Below are positions 20,501-31,300 of a stretch of 64,000 nucleotides of DNA, piece by piece. The translations under genes were made by a program, and so were the position numbers. The DNA comes from Symbiodinium natans (lineage: Eukaryota > Sar > Dinophyceae > Suessiales > Symbiodiniaceae). Under the pieces are notes generated by a model, which ran no database searches, was not told the origin of the DNA, and saw nothing but the letters and a program-made list of their open reading frames with translations. Location: positions 1,310,687 to 1,374,686 of the forward strand of contig CAJNDS010002268.1 in NCBI GenBank assembly GCA_905221605.1, in the 5' to 3' direction. Position 1 is the first letter of the stretch. Each line of letters begins with the position of its first letter.

Positions 20501-22890
20501 GCTTAAGGTTTAGGGCTTAGGGCTTAGGGTTTAGGGTTTAGGGTTTAGGGTTTAGGGTTTAGGGTTTAGGGTTTAGGGTTTAGGGTTTAGGGTTTAGGGT
20601 TTAGGGCTTAGGGTTTAGGGTTTAGGGTTTAGGGCTAGTGCTTAGAGCTACTGGTCCGAAACCTTGAAACCGAACGCCGAGCCCTTGATAGACCATACTT
20701 TTCCGTTCAATGGCACGTTTCCTCCTGGTAGCAAGACAGGGCTCGCTTTGATGGGGTTCTAGCCCTAAACCCTAAACCCTAAGTCCTAAGTCCTAAACCC
20801 TAAACCCTAAACCCTAAACCCTAAACCCCTACATGGCCCCCTAAACCCGAACCCTAAGAACGACACAAGGGCGGCAATCATATCAGGGGCGAGAGGCTCA
20901 AAAAGCAAGGAACCGGGGACCCGACCTGGTCCTGGAAAGTGAAGGACCACTGGCTGCGATTTTGTCAGCCTGCTTGCTTCAGGGTTTAGGGTTTAGGGTT
21001 TAGGGTTTAGGGGCTTAGGGGTTTAGGGGTTCGGGTTTAGGGTTTAGGGTTTAGGGTTTAGGGTTTAGGGTTTAGGGTTTAGGGTTTAGGGTTTAGGGTT
21101 TAGGGTTTAGGGTTTAGGGTTTAGGGTTTAGGGTTTAGGGTTTAGGGTTTGGGTACCCTAAACCCTAAGCCCTAAACACGCAACCCCAAAAAGCCTAAAC
21201 CCGGCGGTTTAGGGCTTGGGGGTTTCGGATTCAAGGCCAAGGGCGCGCTTCCGATGACCGAATCAGAAATTGAATCCTCAAGAGGTGCCCTAAACCCTCA
21301 ACCCTAAACCCTAAAACTCTAAACCTCAAACGCAACATATGGTCAGTTTTCCAGATCCACCGAGGCATCGGGGAGGAATCAAGTTTCGAGGCAATCCTGC
21401 GCATGGGCAGTTCTCTCAAAAAACTGGGGCAAGGACGAAAGTTCGAGCCGCTCTAAGAAGCGACTGTGAAGCCTTTCCAACCCCTCCCCCTTAGACTCTT
21501 AGCACCCAAAAGGCACCACGACAGACTCCGCCATAGCCAAGCAGCATACACGTGACCTGCCGTGGAAGATACTCCGCCATGCAGGCCATGTAGAATGCGC
21601 ATGAATGCGCCCTAAACCCTAAACCCTAAACCCCAAACCCTAAACCTCAAACCCTAAACCCTAAACCCCAAACCCCAAACCTGAACCCCAAACCCTAAAC
21701 CGCAACTCCGCCGCCATGCGGTTAAGGGTTTAGGGTTTAGGGTTTAGGGCTTAGGGTTTAGGGTTTAGGGTTTACAGTAGGGTTTAGGGCTTAGGACTTA
21801 GGGTTTAGGGCTTAGGGTTTAGGGTTTAGGGTTTAGGGCTTGGGGTTCCATATGCGATGACCTGGGCAAAGCCAGATGCTGTCAAGAAAGTTACCGTGCG
21901 TTTTCACAAGATAGCCCCGCTGTGGCTACTTAAATCTCAACTCCGTAAACACAAGTCCTTAAACCCTAAACCCTCTTGTGGCAACCTCATCCAAGATTCG
22001 TAAGACAGTACCACAACCTAAGTCAGCTTCGTTAATCCTAGACCCTAAACCGTCAACCCTAAACCCTAAACACCAAACCCTAAACCCTAAACCCTAAACC
22101 CTAAACCCTGAACCGAATGAAGTCCGAGCCTGTGTTCGATCCAACGGCGGTCACCTGCCTGTCAAGTCAACTTGGCTTTGGGCGTGAAAGGGCTTTAAGT
22201 CCCTAAGTTCAAGTTAAAACCCTCCGAGTGTTAGCATAGTAATATAACCATAAACATAGTCTATCATAACAATAGTAATACTAACATTCTCCCTAAACCC
22301 TAAACCCTAAACCCTAAATCATGTATGGTCATTTAGGGAAGTCAGGGCCCCTGGAGGGGTTCGCTTGCGAGGCCCTTGCAGCACATTACGCTGGACGAAA
22401 CTTCACGGCCAAGCGTCATCAACATGGATATGACAACAGGTTTAGGCTTCAGGGTCTAGGGTCTAGGGTCTAGGGTCTAGGGTTTAGGGTCTAGGCTTAG
22501 GGTTTCGGGTTTCGGGTTTCGGGTTTCGGGTTTCGGGTTTCGGGTTTGGCCCTCAACCCTTAACGTCACAAAATGCACCCGCACAAAAGCCCGCAAGCCC
22601 CCCCAAGAATCGCTCAACCCCAAACCCTAACCAGCCAAAGCCTCCATGAAGACAACAGAGCCCTTTGGCTGAAGGAGCTCCTCAAAGGTTTGCGCTCGGG
22701 GTGTTGTTTCAGGTTTGGGGTTCATCCCTAAACCCTAAACCCGAAACCCGAACCCTAAACCCTCAACCCGAAACCCGAAACCCTAAACCCTGAACCCTTT
22801 TCGGCCAAACTTCTCCTCTGTCCAGGATCCTTCCAGGATGCCCTCGATACCTAAGCTATCCAAGATCTTCCTCAAAAAGCTGTTTAGGGG
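15900..22890 (-). CDS. Unidentified multi-exon gene or genes (coding-like islands)
   Basis: Islands between telomeric tracts read openly on the minus strand, often preceded by pyrimidine-rich CAG and followed by GT or GC. Examples in gene order: 22879-~22806 (SFLRKILDSLGIEGILEG), 22694-22632 (QTFEELLQPKGSVVFMEALA), 20953-~20877 (PVVLHFPGPGRVPGSLLFEP), 20455-~20387 (GKFGKLTTCLENSQKEC), ~19225-19135 (GWELHTLQRNFDDVGTMPGP), ~18140-18060 (RDDYIHMQRLYELVFLASLA), ~17800-17700 (FSQLRDKMRLREHIISNLLQ), ~17280-17210 (QLVTLDIFIVAAAVLQRG). Only the first two were joined in phase with confidence (EEKF-A-QTFEELL). I do not recognise the family and cannot say whether this is one gene or several. Confidence 0.4.
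16060..16225 (+). repeat. TTTAGGG array
   Basis: About 23 units, the last 17 essentially perfect, in G-rich orientation. Confidence 0.95.
17077..17179. mobile_element. Foldback element, GGGGTTTCCGAAA family
   Basis: GGGTTTCCGAAAATAGGGG at the left and CCCCTACTTTCGGAAACCCC at the right are an inverted pair of ~23 bp with two mismatches, about 100 bp overall, with no ORF. Sister copies: 24961-25061, 35452-35555, 36091-36192, 39149-39252. Confidence 0.85.
17330..17650 (+). repeat. AGT trinucleotide microsatellite
   Basis: About 100 AGT units with AGC interruptions and a block of (AGTACT)n near 17503-17540 that is self-complementary. It gives poly-Ser on one strand and poly-Leu on the other; neither is a gene. 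It lies between two coding-like islands, presumably within an intron. Confidence 0.97.
18395..18470 (+). repeat. GA and TA microsatellites
   Basis: A purine tract of GAGAGA changes at ~18420 into TATATATA. No gene. Confidence 0.9.
19327..19740 (-). CDS. Hypothetical ORF, 131 codons
   Basis: A single uninterrupted frame (Met at 19722) from AYEAGSYPPPAPCEPH through FRVCLALKTAQASQTALN to a telomeric tract that ends it. It is unusually long for an island here, where exons are 18-120 nt. No family recognised. It could be a captured fragment, one large exon of the unidentified gene, or chance. Confidence 0.3.
   Translation of the reverse strand, partial: SLPFEVVRLCLPKAYEAGSYPPPAPCEPHVSTLSGTGKHRPEGWFRVCLALKTAQASQTALNCGFRTNDIFAERPDQAHATPHRDAYARLRVTFLSVLLLQDKPEGRFKHYESYDGTIFSSGGRTLDPKPSTLDPKP
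20480..20635 (+). repeat. TTTAGGG array
   Basis: About 21 units, a few GCTTAGG variants. Confidence 0.95.
20980..21150 (+). repeat. TTTAGGG array
   Basis: About 24 units, the central 17 perfect; among the most homogeneous tracts in the window. Immediately followed by an inverted CCCTAAA fragment. Confidence 0.95.
22632..22694 (-). CDS. Unidentified gene, exon QTFEELLQPKGSVVF
   Basis: Sixty-three nt, acceptor CCGAG, donor GTTAGGG, which is the edge of a telomeric tract. QPKGSVVFMEAL has the look of a beta-strand after a turn, as in class I methyltransferases or oxidoreductases, but this is not enough to name it. It joins in phase to the exon starting at 22879. Confidence 0.5.
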
Positions 22891-22999
22891 ATAGAGTTCG
22901 GGGCTTGGGGTTTAGGGTTTTAAGGTTTAGATCGCAGGGGTTTAGGGCTCAGGGCTTAGGGCCTCAAGTTGCAACTCCTTGAAGGGTTCTTACATGTTG

Positions 23000-23740
23000 T
23001 GCTTCGGGGCTTCGAGCTCGGGACTTGGGGGGCTTAAGGGGTTTAGGGGGGGCGGCGGGTTTAGAGTTCAGGGTTTGGGGCTTAGGGCCGAGTTTAAGGT
23101 TTCGGGTTTTGGGGACAAGGGGGCGGGGTTCAGGAACTAGGGCTTGTGACCTTCACTTCCGTTAAGGTTCAGGAATCAGCAAACACATGAAACTGATTCT
23201 CACCGCGAGACACAGGACAGCCACCACATGAGACAAGCAATTGCACAGAAGCTCCACAAACCAGGACAACTCGCCCAGACGAAAGCAAGGGCAAAGGCTC
23301 GGGGAGTGTGACAGGCACCGCAGCCTGAACACGCAAGACAAAGCAAACTACAGCCCAGGCTCTTGCGCAACAAGAGAACCCCCCCCGGCTGTTGCGGCAC
23401 ATGGGAGCTCTCTCCGGTCCGCGCTCACTCAGTTTAGGGCTTGACCTGGCTTTAAAGAAGCTACTGCGTATCACTATGGAGCCTGACTGAAGCCACTGCA
23501 GCCATGCTTGCAAAGAGTCATGAACATTGACGAGCTTCACCCTCGCTGGGCTGTCAGGAATCTCACACTCTGCTCAATAGTTCAGCGTCACGGGGCATTA
23601 TTTTGCAGGCATGAGGCCGAAAGCATTCAAGAAGAGCTCGCTCTGGTAGTCCTGCCATTTACCTAGGTACCCTACATTAGGGCTCCTCTTTCGGTACCTT
23701 CCAACTCAGGCAAACAAACAGAACTGCCCATCTAGTCTCA
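23000..23740. other. Sparse interval without a supported gene
   Basis: Few telomeric units. Minus-strand frame 23540-23169 is open for 123 codons (MKLVNVHDSLQAWLQWLQSG at its start) but has no recognisable motif and overlaps an equally open plus-strand frame. I do not call a gene. Confidence 0.3.
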
Positions 23741-23749
23741 TAAAACTAG

Positions 23750-24418
23750 GTCACGCCGCTGTTAGCGGCCCTGGACCGTTTGCGCGCGGAAATGTGGTTT
23801 TAACCCACGCAGGGAAGTGCTTGAAAAAAAGGGCTTTGTCAGCGGAAGCTACTTTTCAGGACTCGGAGTGATTATAAGGTGGTGTGCTGCTCAAAAGAAC
23901 CACGCCTGCCAGTGTTTTCAGCATTTCGCAGCGCTTACTGTGGGGCTGCGTTTTTGCGACTTTTGCGCGTTTTTGGGTTTTGTGTTTTGTCACTGTTCAG
24001 GGTGGAAGGGGGTAACTGCGATGTGATTTTATGTTGAAAAGTGCCACACCTGCCAGTGTTTTGAGCATCTCGCATGTTTTTTTGGGGGCTGGAGTGTTCA
24101 GGGTGCAACGGGCTTGCAGTGGTTCAAGTTTAGGGCTTTGGGGTTGCGCAGAGACGTCAAGCACGGAAAGCACGGTCTTGGTCGCGAAAGGCATTGACGC
24201 TTGTGACAGATTTTCTTGTTCCACATCCTTGTGCAGTATGTTGTACAAGGAAGCGAGAACGCTGTAAATACCAGTGTTTTGTGCATGGACGCAATATGAA
24301 TGACGTTCTTATCCCCACCCCCCCCCCCCCCCCACCCACCCCCCCCCCCAAAGACAACCGGTCACCAAAAAGTGCCAAAACTAACGTTTTACCCAGGGCC
24401 GCTAACAGCGGCGTGAGC
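23750..24418. mobile_element. Non-autonomous DNA transposon with 24-bp TIR and 9-bp TSD
   Basis: Inverted ends share a perfect 24-bp core that starts TCACGCCGCTGTTAGCGG and ends CCCTGG. The element is bracketed by direct repeats TAAAACTAG at 23741-23749 and 24419-24427. Each end also contains its own small hairpin, CCGCT-GTT-AGCGG. There is an internal imperfect duplication of CCTGCCAGTGTTTT-GAGCAT. Nine-base target duplications are typical of Mutator-like elements (established knowledge). It is too short to encode a transposase. Confidence 0.85.
24310..24352 (+). repeat. Poly-C tract
   Basis: Runs of C broken by A inside the DNA transposon; low complexity. Confidence 0.9.
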
Positions 24419-24429
24419 TAAAACTAGAA

Positions 24430-24960
24430 CGGGCAGGACTTCCTGCAAACCCGGTCTCTGCACTTTGAGTCGCCTCGACGTGAGGGTACATCATCACTTT
24501 TGGTCCAAGACCACGGACACTCGAGAACGCGAAAACCAACCCCACGCCCTGCCCGAAAACCGAAGCAAGATGCACCGAACCCCTCAAACGGCTCTGTCCA
24601 AAGTTGCCAAGTCGGGCTTTTGGTTCAGCATGATCTCGGTGACGAGAACCTGCCAGGGTCACGGCTGCCGCAGCCATGTGGAGCAGATTTCTAAGCTTCT
24701 AAACCTTACCATGGGACATGTTGGAAAAGGCCCGGCAAAAGGGGGAAGTTGTGGAGCTCAAGATTGCAAGCTGCTGCAAGTGTACTTGTCAAGCCGGCAG
24801 GAAAAGCGAGAAGCGGGAGGCAGAAAGGTCAAAAACCTGGCCATGTGACCGCGCGCACACGTGTGTGAGGAGATATCTGGCTCCAACTTTCAATACGCAC
24901 TGATTGAGCACAGAGGAAATACAAATCTATGCTGAACCCTTGAATCAGGAAAACGCATCT
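24430..24960. other. Interval with opposed open frames, no supported gene
   Basis: Both strands are open over 24465-24850. The plus frame ends NLAM and contains HVEQISKLLNL; the minus frame starts MAAAAVTLAG. Neither shows splice-site context or a family motif. Confidence 0.25.
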
Positions 24961-25061
24961 GGGGTTTCCGAAATTGGGGGTACCTTACTGGGGTCCTTAT
25001 CATAAGGGAATCCTATGCTTTGAGGGTCTATGTTAGGGGTCCCTTATTTTCGTAAACCCCC
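24961..25061. mobile_element. Foldback element, GGGGTTTCCGAAA family
   Basis: GGGGTTTCCGAAATTGGGGG at the left, TTATTTTCGTAAACCCCC at the right; the interior TACC..TACTGGGGTCCTTAT is shared with the copies at 35452 and 39149. Confidence 0.85.
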
Positions 25062-25554
25062 ATCTTGCCTGGTCATTCACATCGTCACGCATGGGCACCT
25101 TATGTCGGGCACTCAGCACACGCGATCCGCGGAGGGGCGGGGTGGCTTCAAATCCTTGATTGTCGCGACTAGACAGAAATACGCGAGAAAACCCTAAGTA
25201 AAGCGTAGGGTTTGGGCTTTAGCGACCCTAGTACTAAACTTTATAAACTAAGAAAGTCCGACAACGTTTCGTGGATGGGCTTCCCGCGCAGCGAGGCAAG
25301 TCCTACGGGGGATCCACCTCAAGGAAGCAGATCCTCATCGTCTTATGGTGACCTCCAACTGAAACTGGTTAGGGGTTATGGTGAACATGCCCAAAAGCCT
25401 TGTCATACACGCCCCAAAAAGACTTCAATCCTTGTGACAAAAGCACCAAAACCCCAAACCCTAAACCCTGAAACCTAAACCCTGAACCAAAGCCCCCAAG
25501 ACCCGAAACCCTAAAAACCAAAGCCCAAACCCCAAACCCTAAACCCGAAAGAAA

Positions 25555-28130
25555 ACGGAAGGAACCTAAAGGAACATAAAGGAACCTAAAGGAACCGGAA
25601 GGAACCGGAAGGAACCTGAAGGAACTGGAAGGAACCGAAAGAAACCGGAAGGAACCGAAAGAAACCAAAAGGAACCGGAAGGAACCGGAAGGAACCGGAA
25701 GGAAACGAAAGGAACCGGAAAGACCGGAAGGAACCGGAAGGAACCGGAAGAACCGGAAGGAACCGGAAGGAACCGGAAGGAACCGGAAGGAACCGGAAGG
25801 AAACGGAAGGAACCGGAAGGAACCGGAAGGAACCAAAAGGAACCACAAGGAACCGGAAGGAACCGGAAGGAACCGGAAGAAGCCGGAAGGAACCGGAAGA
25901 AACCGAAAGAAACCAAAAGGAACCGGAAGGAACCGGAAGGAACCGGAAGGAAAAGGAAAAGGAAAAGGACGGAAGGAACCGGGAGGAACCGGAAGGAACC
26001 GGAAGGAATTGGAAGGAACCGGAAGGAACCGGAAGGAACCGGAAGGAACCGGAAGGAACCGGAAGGAACCGGAAGGAACCGGAAGGAACCGGAAGGAACC
26101 GGAAGGAACCGGAAGGAACCGGAAGGAACCGGAAGGAACCGGAAGGAACCGGAAGGAACCGGAAGAAACCGAAAGAAACCAAAAGGAACCGGAAGGAACC
26201 GGAAGGAACCGGAAGGAAAAGGAAAAGGAAAAGGACGGAAGGAACCGGGAGGAACCGGAAGGAACCGGAAGGAATTGGAAGGAACCGGAAGGAACCGGAA
26301 GGAACCGGAAGGAACCGGAAGGAACCGGAAGGAACCGGAAGGAACCGGAAGGAACCGGAAGGAACCGGAAGGAACCCAAAGAAACCGGAAGGAACCGGAA
26401 GGAACCCAAAGAAACCGGAAGGAACCCAAAGAAACCGGAAGGAACCGGAAGGAACCGAAAGAAACCGGAAGGAACTTGAAGGAACCGGAAGGCACCGGAA
26501 GCAACCGAAAGAAACCGAAAGGAACCGGAAGGAACCGCAAGGAACCGAATGAAACGGAAAAGACCTGAAGGAACCCGAGAGAACCGAAAGAAACCGGAAT
26601 GAACCGAAAGAAACCAAAAGGAACCGGAAGGAACCGGAAGGAACCGGAAGAAACCGAAAGGAACCGAAAGGAACCGAAAGAAACCAGGAACCGGAAGGAA
26701 CCAGAAGGAACCGAAAGGAACCGGAAGGAACCGGAAGAAACCGGAAGAAACCAAAACAAACCGGAAGGAACCGGAAGGAACCGGAAGGAACCGGAAGGAA
26801 CCGGAAGGAGCCGGAAGGAACCGGAAGGAACCTCAAGGAACCGGAAGGAACCGGGAAGGAACCGGAAGGAACCGGAAGGAACCGGGAAGGAACCAGAAGG
26901 AACCGGAAGGATCCGAAAGAAAACGAAAGAAACCGAAAGAAACCAACCGGAAGGAACCGGAAGGAACCGGAAGGAACCGGAAGGAACCGGAAGGAACCGG
27001 AAGGAACCGGAAGGAACCGGAAGGAACCGGAAGGAACCGGAAGGAACCGGAAGGAACCGGAAGGAACCGGAAGGGGGAGGAACCGGAAAAGGAACCGGAA
27101 GGAACCGGAAGGAGCCGGAAGGAAACGGAAGCAACCGGAAGGAACCGGAAGGAACCGGAAGCAACCGGAATAAACCTGAAGGATCCGGAAGGAACCGGAA
27201 GGAACCGGAAGAACCGGAAGCAACCGGAAGGACCCGGAAGGACGGGAAGGAACCGGAAGGACCCGGAAGGACGGGAAGGAACCGGAAGGAACCGGAAGGA
27301 ACCGGAAGGAACCGGAAGGAACCGGAAGGAACCGGAAGGAACCGGAAGGAACCGGAAGGAACCGGAAGGAACCGGAAGGAACCGGAAGGAACCGGAAGGA
27401 ACCGGAAGGAACCGGAAGAAACCGAAAGAAACCAAAAGGAACCGGAAGGAACCGGAAGGAACCGGAAGGAACCGGAAGGAACCGGAACCGGAAGGAACCG
27501 GAAGGGGAAGGAACCGGAAGGAACCGGAAGGAACCGGAAGGAACCGGAAGGAACCGGAAACCGGAAGGAACCGGAAGCAACCGGAAGGAACCGGAAGGAA
27601 CCGGAAGCAACCGGAATAAACCTGAAGGATCCGGAAGGAACCGGAAGGAACCGGAAGAACCGGAAGCAACCGGAAGGACCCGGAAGGACGGGAAGGAACC
27701 GGAAGGACCCGGAAGGACGGGAAGGAACCGGAAGGAACCGGAAGGAGCCGGAAGGAAACGGAAGCAACCGGAAGGAACCGGAAGGAACCGGAAGCAACCG
27801 GAATAAACCTCCGGAAGGAACCGGAAGGAACCGGAAGGAACCGGAAGAACCGGAAGCAACCGGAAGGACCCGGAAGGACGGGAAGGAACCGGAAGGACCC
27901 GGAAGGACGGGAAGGAACCGGAAGGAACCGGAAGGAACCGGAAGGAACCGGAAGGAACCGGAAGGAACCGGAAGGAACCGGAAGGAACCGGAAGGAACCG
28001 GAAGGAACCGGAAGGAACCGGAAGGAACCGGAAGGAACCGGAAGGAACCGGAAGAAACCGGAACCCGAACCGGAAGGCGCCGGAACCGAGGAACCGAAAC
28101 CGGGACTGGGCAGGAATCGGGGGGGAATTA
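25555..28130 (+). repeat. 10-bp satellite (GGAACCGGAA)n, 2.6 kb
   Basis: More than 200 copies of GGAACCGGAA with point variants. Since 10 is not a multiple of 3, each frame cycles through a ten-residue period (SGSFRFLPVP on the minus strand, GTGRNRKEPE on the plus), so several frames are open for hundreds of codons without being genes. Higher-order blocks are visible: a segment with GGAAGCAACCGGAATAAACC recurs at about 27130, 27570 and 27760, and an AAAAGGAAAAGGAAAAGG block recurs 265 bp apart near 25950 and 26217. It lies just downstream (minus strand) of a glycosyltransferase exon. Confidence 0.97.
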
Positions 28131-28269
28131 GAACCATTGTTTGGCAAACATTCCTGCAACCATGAGAACCCGAAACCCTTAACCCTAAACCCTAAACCCC
28201 AAACCCTAAACCGCCAAGCCCCCCACACCCCAGACCCTCAACCCTAAACCCCTAATGCATCGAAAGCAC

Positions 28270-28340
28270 TGAGAGGAACTCTCGAAGCGCCCACACTCGG
28301 CCGGCCATAAGCCCGGCGTTGAGGTATCGCCAAGGAGTGC
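28270..28340 (-). CDS. Glycosyltransferase exon with RYLNAG
   Basis: Seventy-one nt encoding TPWRYLNAGLMAGRVWALRE then FLS. RYLN(S/A)G is the most recognisable block of PLOD-type glycosyltransferases. Acceptor CCCAG at 28341, GT donor at 28269. Confidence 0.7.
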
Positions 28341-31300
28341 CTGGGCTGCTCCCTCCGGTGGTCTAGGGTTGATGGATTTGGGTGTAGGGTTTAGGGTATA
28401 GGGTTTAGGGTTTAGGGTTTAGGTTTCGGGGTTTGGGGTTTAGGGTTTAGGGTTTAGGGGCTCAGGGTTGCGTTCATGGGGGTTTCAAGGCTTAAGGGGT
28501 CTAGGGGCTTAAGGTTTATGCTTAAGGTCATAATAGCCCCCCACTGTAATCCCTATGCAGTGCTGTTAGCATAAGGGGGAACATCCCATCCCAAGGCTTA
28601 GGGTATCCCTAAACCCTAAACCCTAAACCCCAAACCCTAAAAAACCCTAAAAAACCCTAAACCCTAAACCCCAAACCCTAAAGGCAGGAGGCAGGCCTGG
28701 CAGGCCGAAATCCGACTTGTCATTCTTTTGCAATCCTTTTAGGGTTTAGGGTTTCGGGTCTCGGGTTTTCGGGTTTAGGGTTTAGGGTTTAGGGTTTAGG
28801 GTTTAGGGTTTAGGGCTTAGGGTTTAGGGTTTTAGGGTTTAGGGTTTAGGGTTTAGGGTTTAGGTTTAGGGTTTAGGGTTTAGGTCTACTACTTCGAGGT
28901 GCATTTTGGTTAGTTGTTGTAGTAGGGTTAAAAATATGGTAACTATACTTATAAGATTATTATGGGTACTGAAGCCCAGTGCCATTTACCCAAGTAAACC
29001 TTTAACCCTGAGAATTCCACCTAAATCTGTAACTAAGAAGACTTTTCCTTTAACCCTGCTCAGGGTTGGGTGGGTTTAGAGATGGGGTTTAGGGGTTCCA
29101 AGGTTTTAGGGGCTCAAGGCCGTAGGGGCTTTCTGTTTTCGGGCTTTAGTGCTTGAGGGTCGCGATCACAGAGGGCCACACTGTTGTCCGAGAAGCTAAC
29201 TTTCATGGCCTTGGCGCGGGCATCTTGCTCCTCAGTGGAGGATGGAAAGGATACGACCTAACTGGGCTGCTAACCTCAGCAGACAAAAGAGAAGCACTAA
29301 AGATCATGAGTTGCAGCTGACTTCTGCAATCGGAATCTTCCGGTGGACGACTATGTGCTGAAGCTAGTGCAACGGAACTATGCGAGAGAATACAAAACCA
29401 CACAAAAAACCGAAACCCTGGACCCTAAAGCCTGCTGGATCTTTGGCAAGCCGCCTCTGCCTTGGCTGTGGCACAAACTCTCTTGCAGGGCAGCAGAGAG
29501 GGTCCTGGCACACGCCTACAGGTATCCAAGCTGCAATCCCATATGGGTTCCCTAAATCTTAAACCCTAAACCCTAAACCCTAAACCCTAAACCGGGAACC
29601 CAAACAAGGGACCATAATGAAGAGAACTACGCAGGCTGAAGCCCACGGCGCACAACCTTCAAAGATAAGCTGCGCACAAGCCAATGTTAGTGCTGAGAGT
29701 GCCGTCCCTTGTAGGATTTAGGGTTTAGGGTTTAGTGTTTAGGGTTTGGGGTTGAGACATATAGGTTTAGATTGCGAACTCAGCTCACTTATGTCCCCTT
29801 GGCCACTGACTACCTGCATGCTGTCCGTCACACGACGGGCCCTTTGGGGGGCCTCTGTCTTATTAAACCCTAAACCCTAAATCCAAAACCCTAAACCCTA
29901 AACCCTGAACCCTAACACCAAAGAAAGCAAACCATAGCATCTTTGTCCCAGGCCTTCACCGATCTGCCCTCGATTTAGAAGGAGAACACGGTTTAGGGAG
30001 CGGGTTTAGGGTTTAGGGTTTGGAGTTTAGGGTTTAGGGTTTTTTAGGGGTTAAGGGTTAGGGTTTAGGCTTTAGGGTTTAGAGTCTCGGGTCACTCACT
30101 CACTCACTGATACGCAGCTCCGAATCGGGCTGAGCGTTGCTCAACCTGTGAGAAAAATTGCAGCCGCCGCTCTGATTACAGAGACTGAAAGGGCTGTCAC
30201 GGAAACTGAAAGAAATTTAGGAGGCTAGGCTACACCGTTGCCGCTTGAGGTAGTGTCTTCGTGTCCCACGGGCATTACAAGGGGTTCAGGGAAAAGGAAA
30301 TGATAGGCAACTGGGGCTAATGGCGTCGCATTCGGTGACCTATTCGGTGACATATTCGGTGACATATTCGGTGACATCTTGGGTGACCTATCCGATGAGA
30401 TGGTCGCTGGGAGAAAAATCTGGGATCTTGTTGGTAGCGTTTCTGCTACGTATTCGATGACATATTCGATGAAGTCTTCGCTGACTTGCTGATGGTCATA
30501 TTAATAAGTAACACTCAGCTATACCTACCTGGTTCAGGTTTTCAGCTATTTTTTGGTTTGAAAGGGGGGTTCACGGCGATTGGCTGCATCTGCTATTTCG
30601 TTCCAATGCGCAGTGATAGAGGCATCGAAGTGCGCTTCAGGATGTAGAAAAGCATACGCTTCCTCAAAGGTGTTCAGTAACCAATTTGCCCTTGGTTTGC
30701 CAACTCGACGTACATGCACGCTTCTAGGAATGTTTTGTCGTGGTTGAAAAAGTATTTCACGCATTGGGTCGTCATGTGGTGCTCTTAGAATATGGCCTAA
30801 CAAGGTAAGTTTTTTCTGCATCCACTTTGCTGAAAGTTGGACATATTTGTATTTATGTGAACGCCATAAAGTGTCTATGATTCTTTGGTTCGTCCAACTT
30901 CTGTCGACGTGAGTGGGCGGTATGTTTAGAACGCGTCGAAACATTTTGAGCTGAAAAGCGTTAATTTGGTTTTGCTCACGCTGTGTGAGTTGGATGGTTT
31001 CCAAGCCGTAAGTCAACTTGTTAAGGACAATGGATTCCATCACTCTTAGTTTCCATTTTACAGTCGTGCGGGCTTTTGACCAGAACAGGTTTAGCTGCTT
31101 CGCAACTGCTGTGGCTTCTCCCATTCTTCGGATAACTTCTTGATGATTGTCTATGGCATCTGTTAGAACTGCTCCAAGATATTTTGCCTGGGTTTTTCTC
31201 GGAACGGCCGTACCGTCCATAAATTTGATAGAGGACTGCTTGCGATTTATGGTGAGATTAATGCATTTATCGAAATTGAGCTTCATATTGTAGTTAGCTG

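Noticed and set aside
22335-22440. Exon of the unnamed gene on either strand
   Set aside because: Both strands give protein-like translations (minus VVISMLMTLGREVSSS, plus LEGFACEALAAHYAG) and phase does not settle it.
24465-24848. Plus-strand ORF of 127 codons and overlapping minus-strand ORF
   Set aside because: Opposed open frames, no motif and no splice context.
25566-28228. Minus- and plus-strand ORFs of 434-880 codons (SGSFRFLPVP and GTGRNRKEPE repeats)
   Set aside because: They arise from a 10-bp satellite read in any frame; frames are interchangeable and no domain is present.
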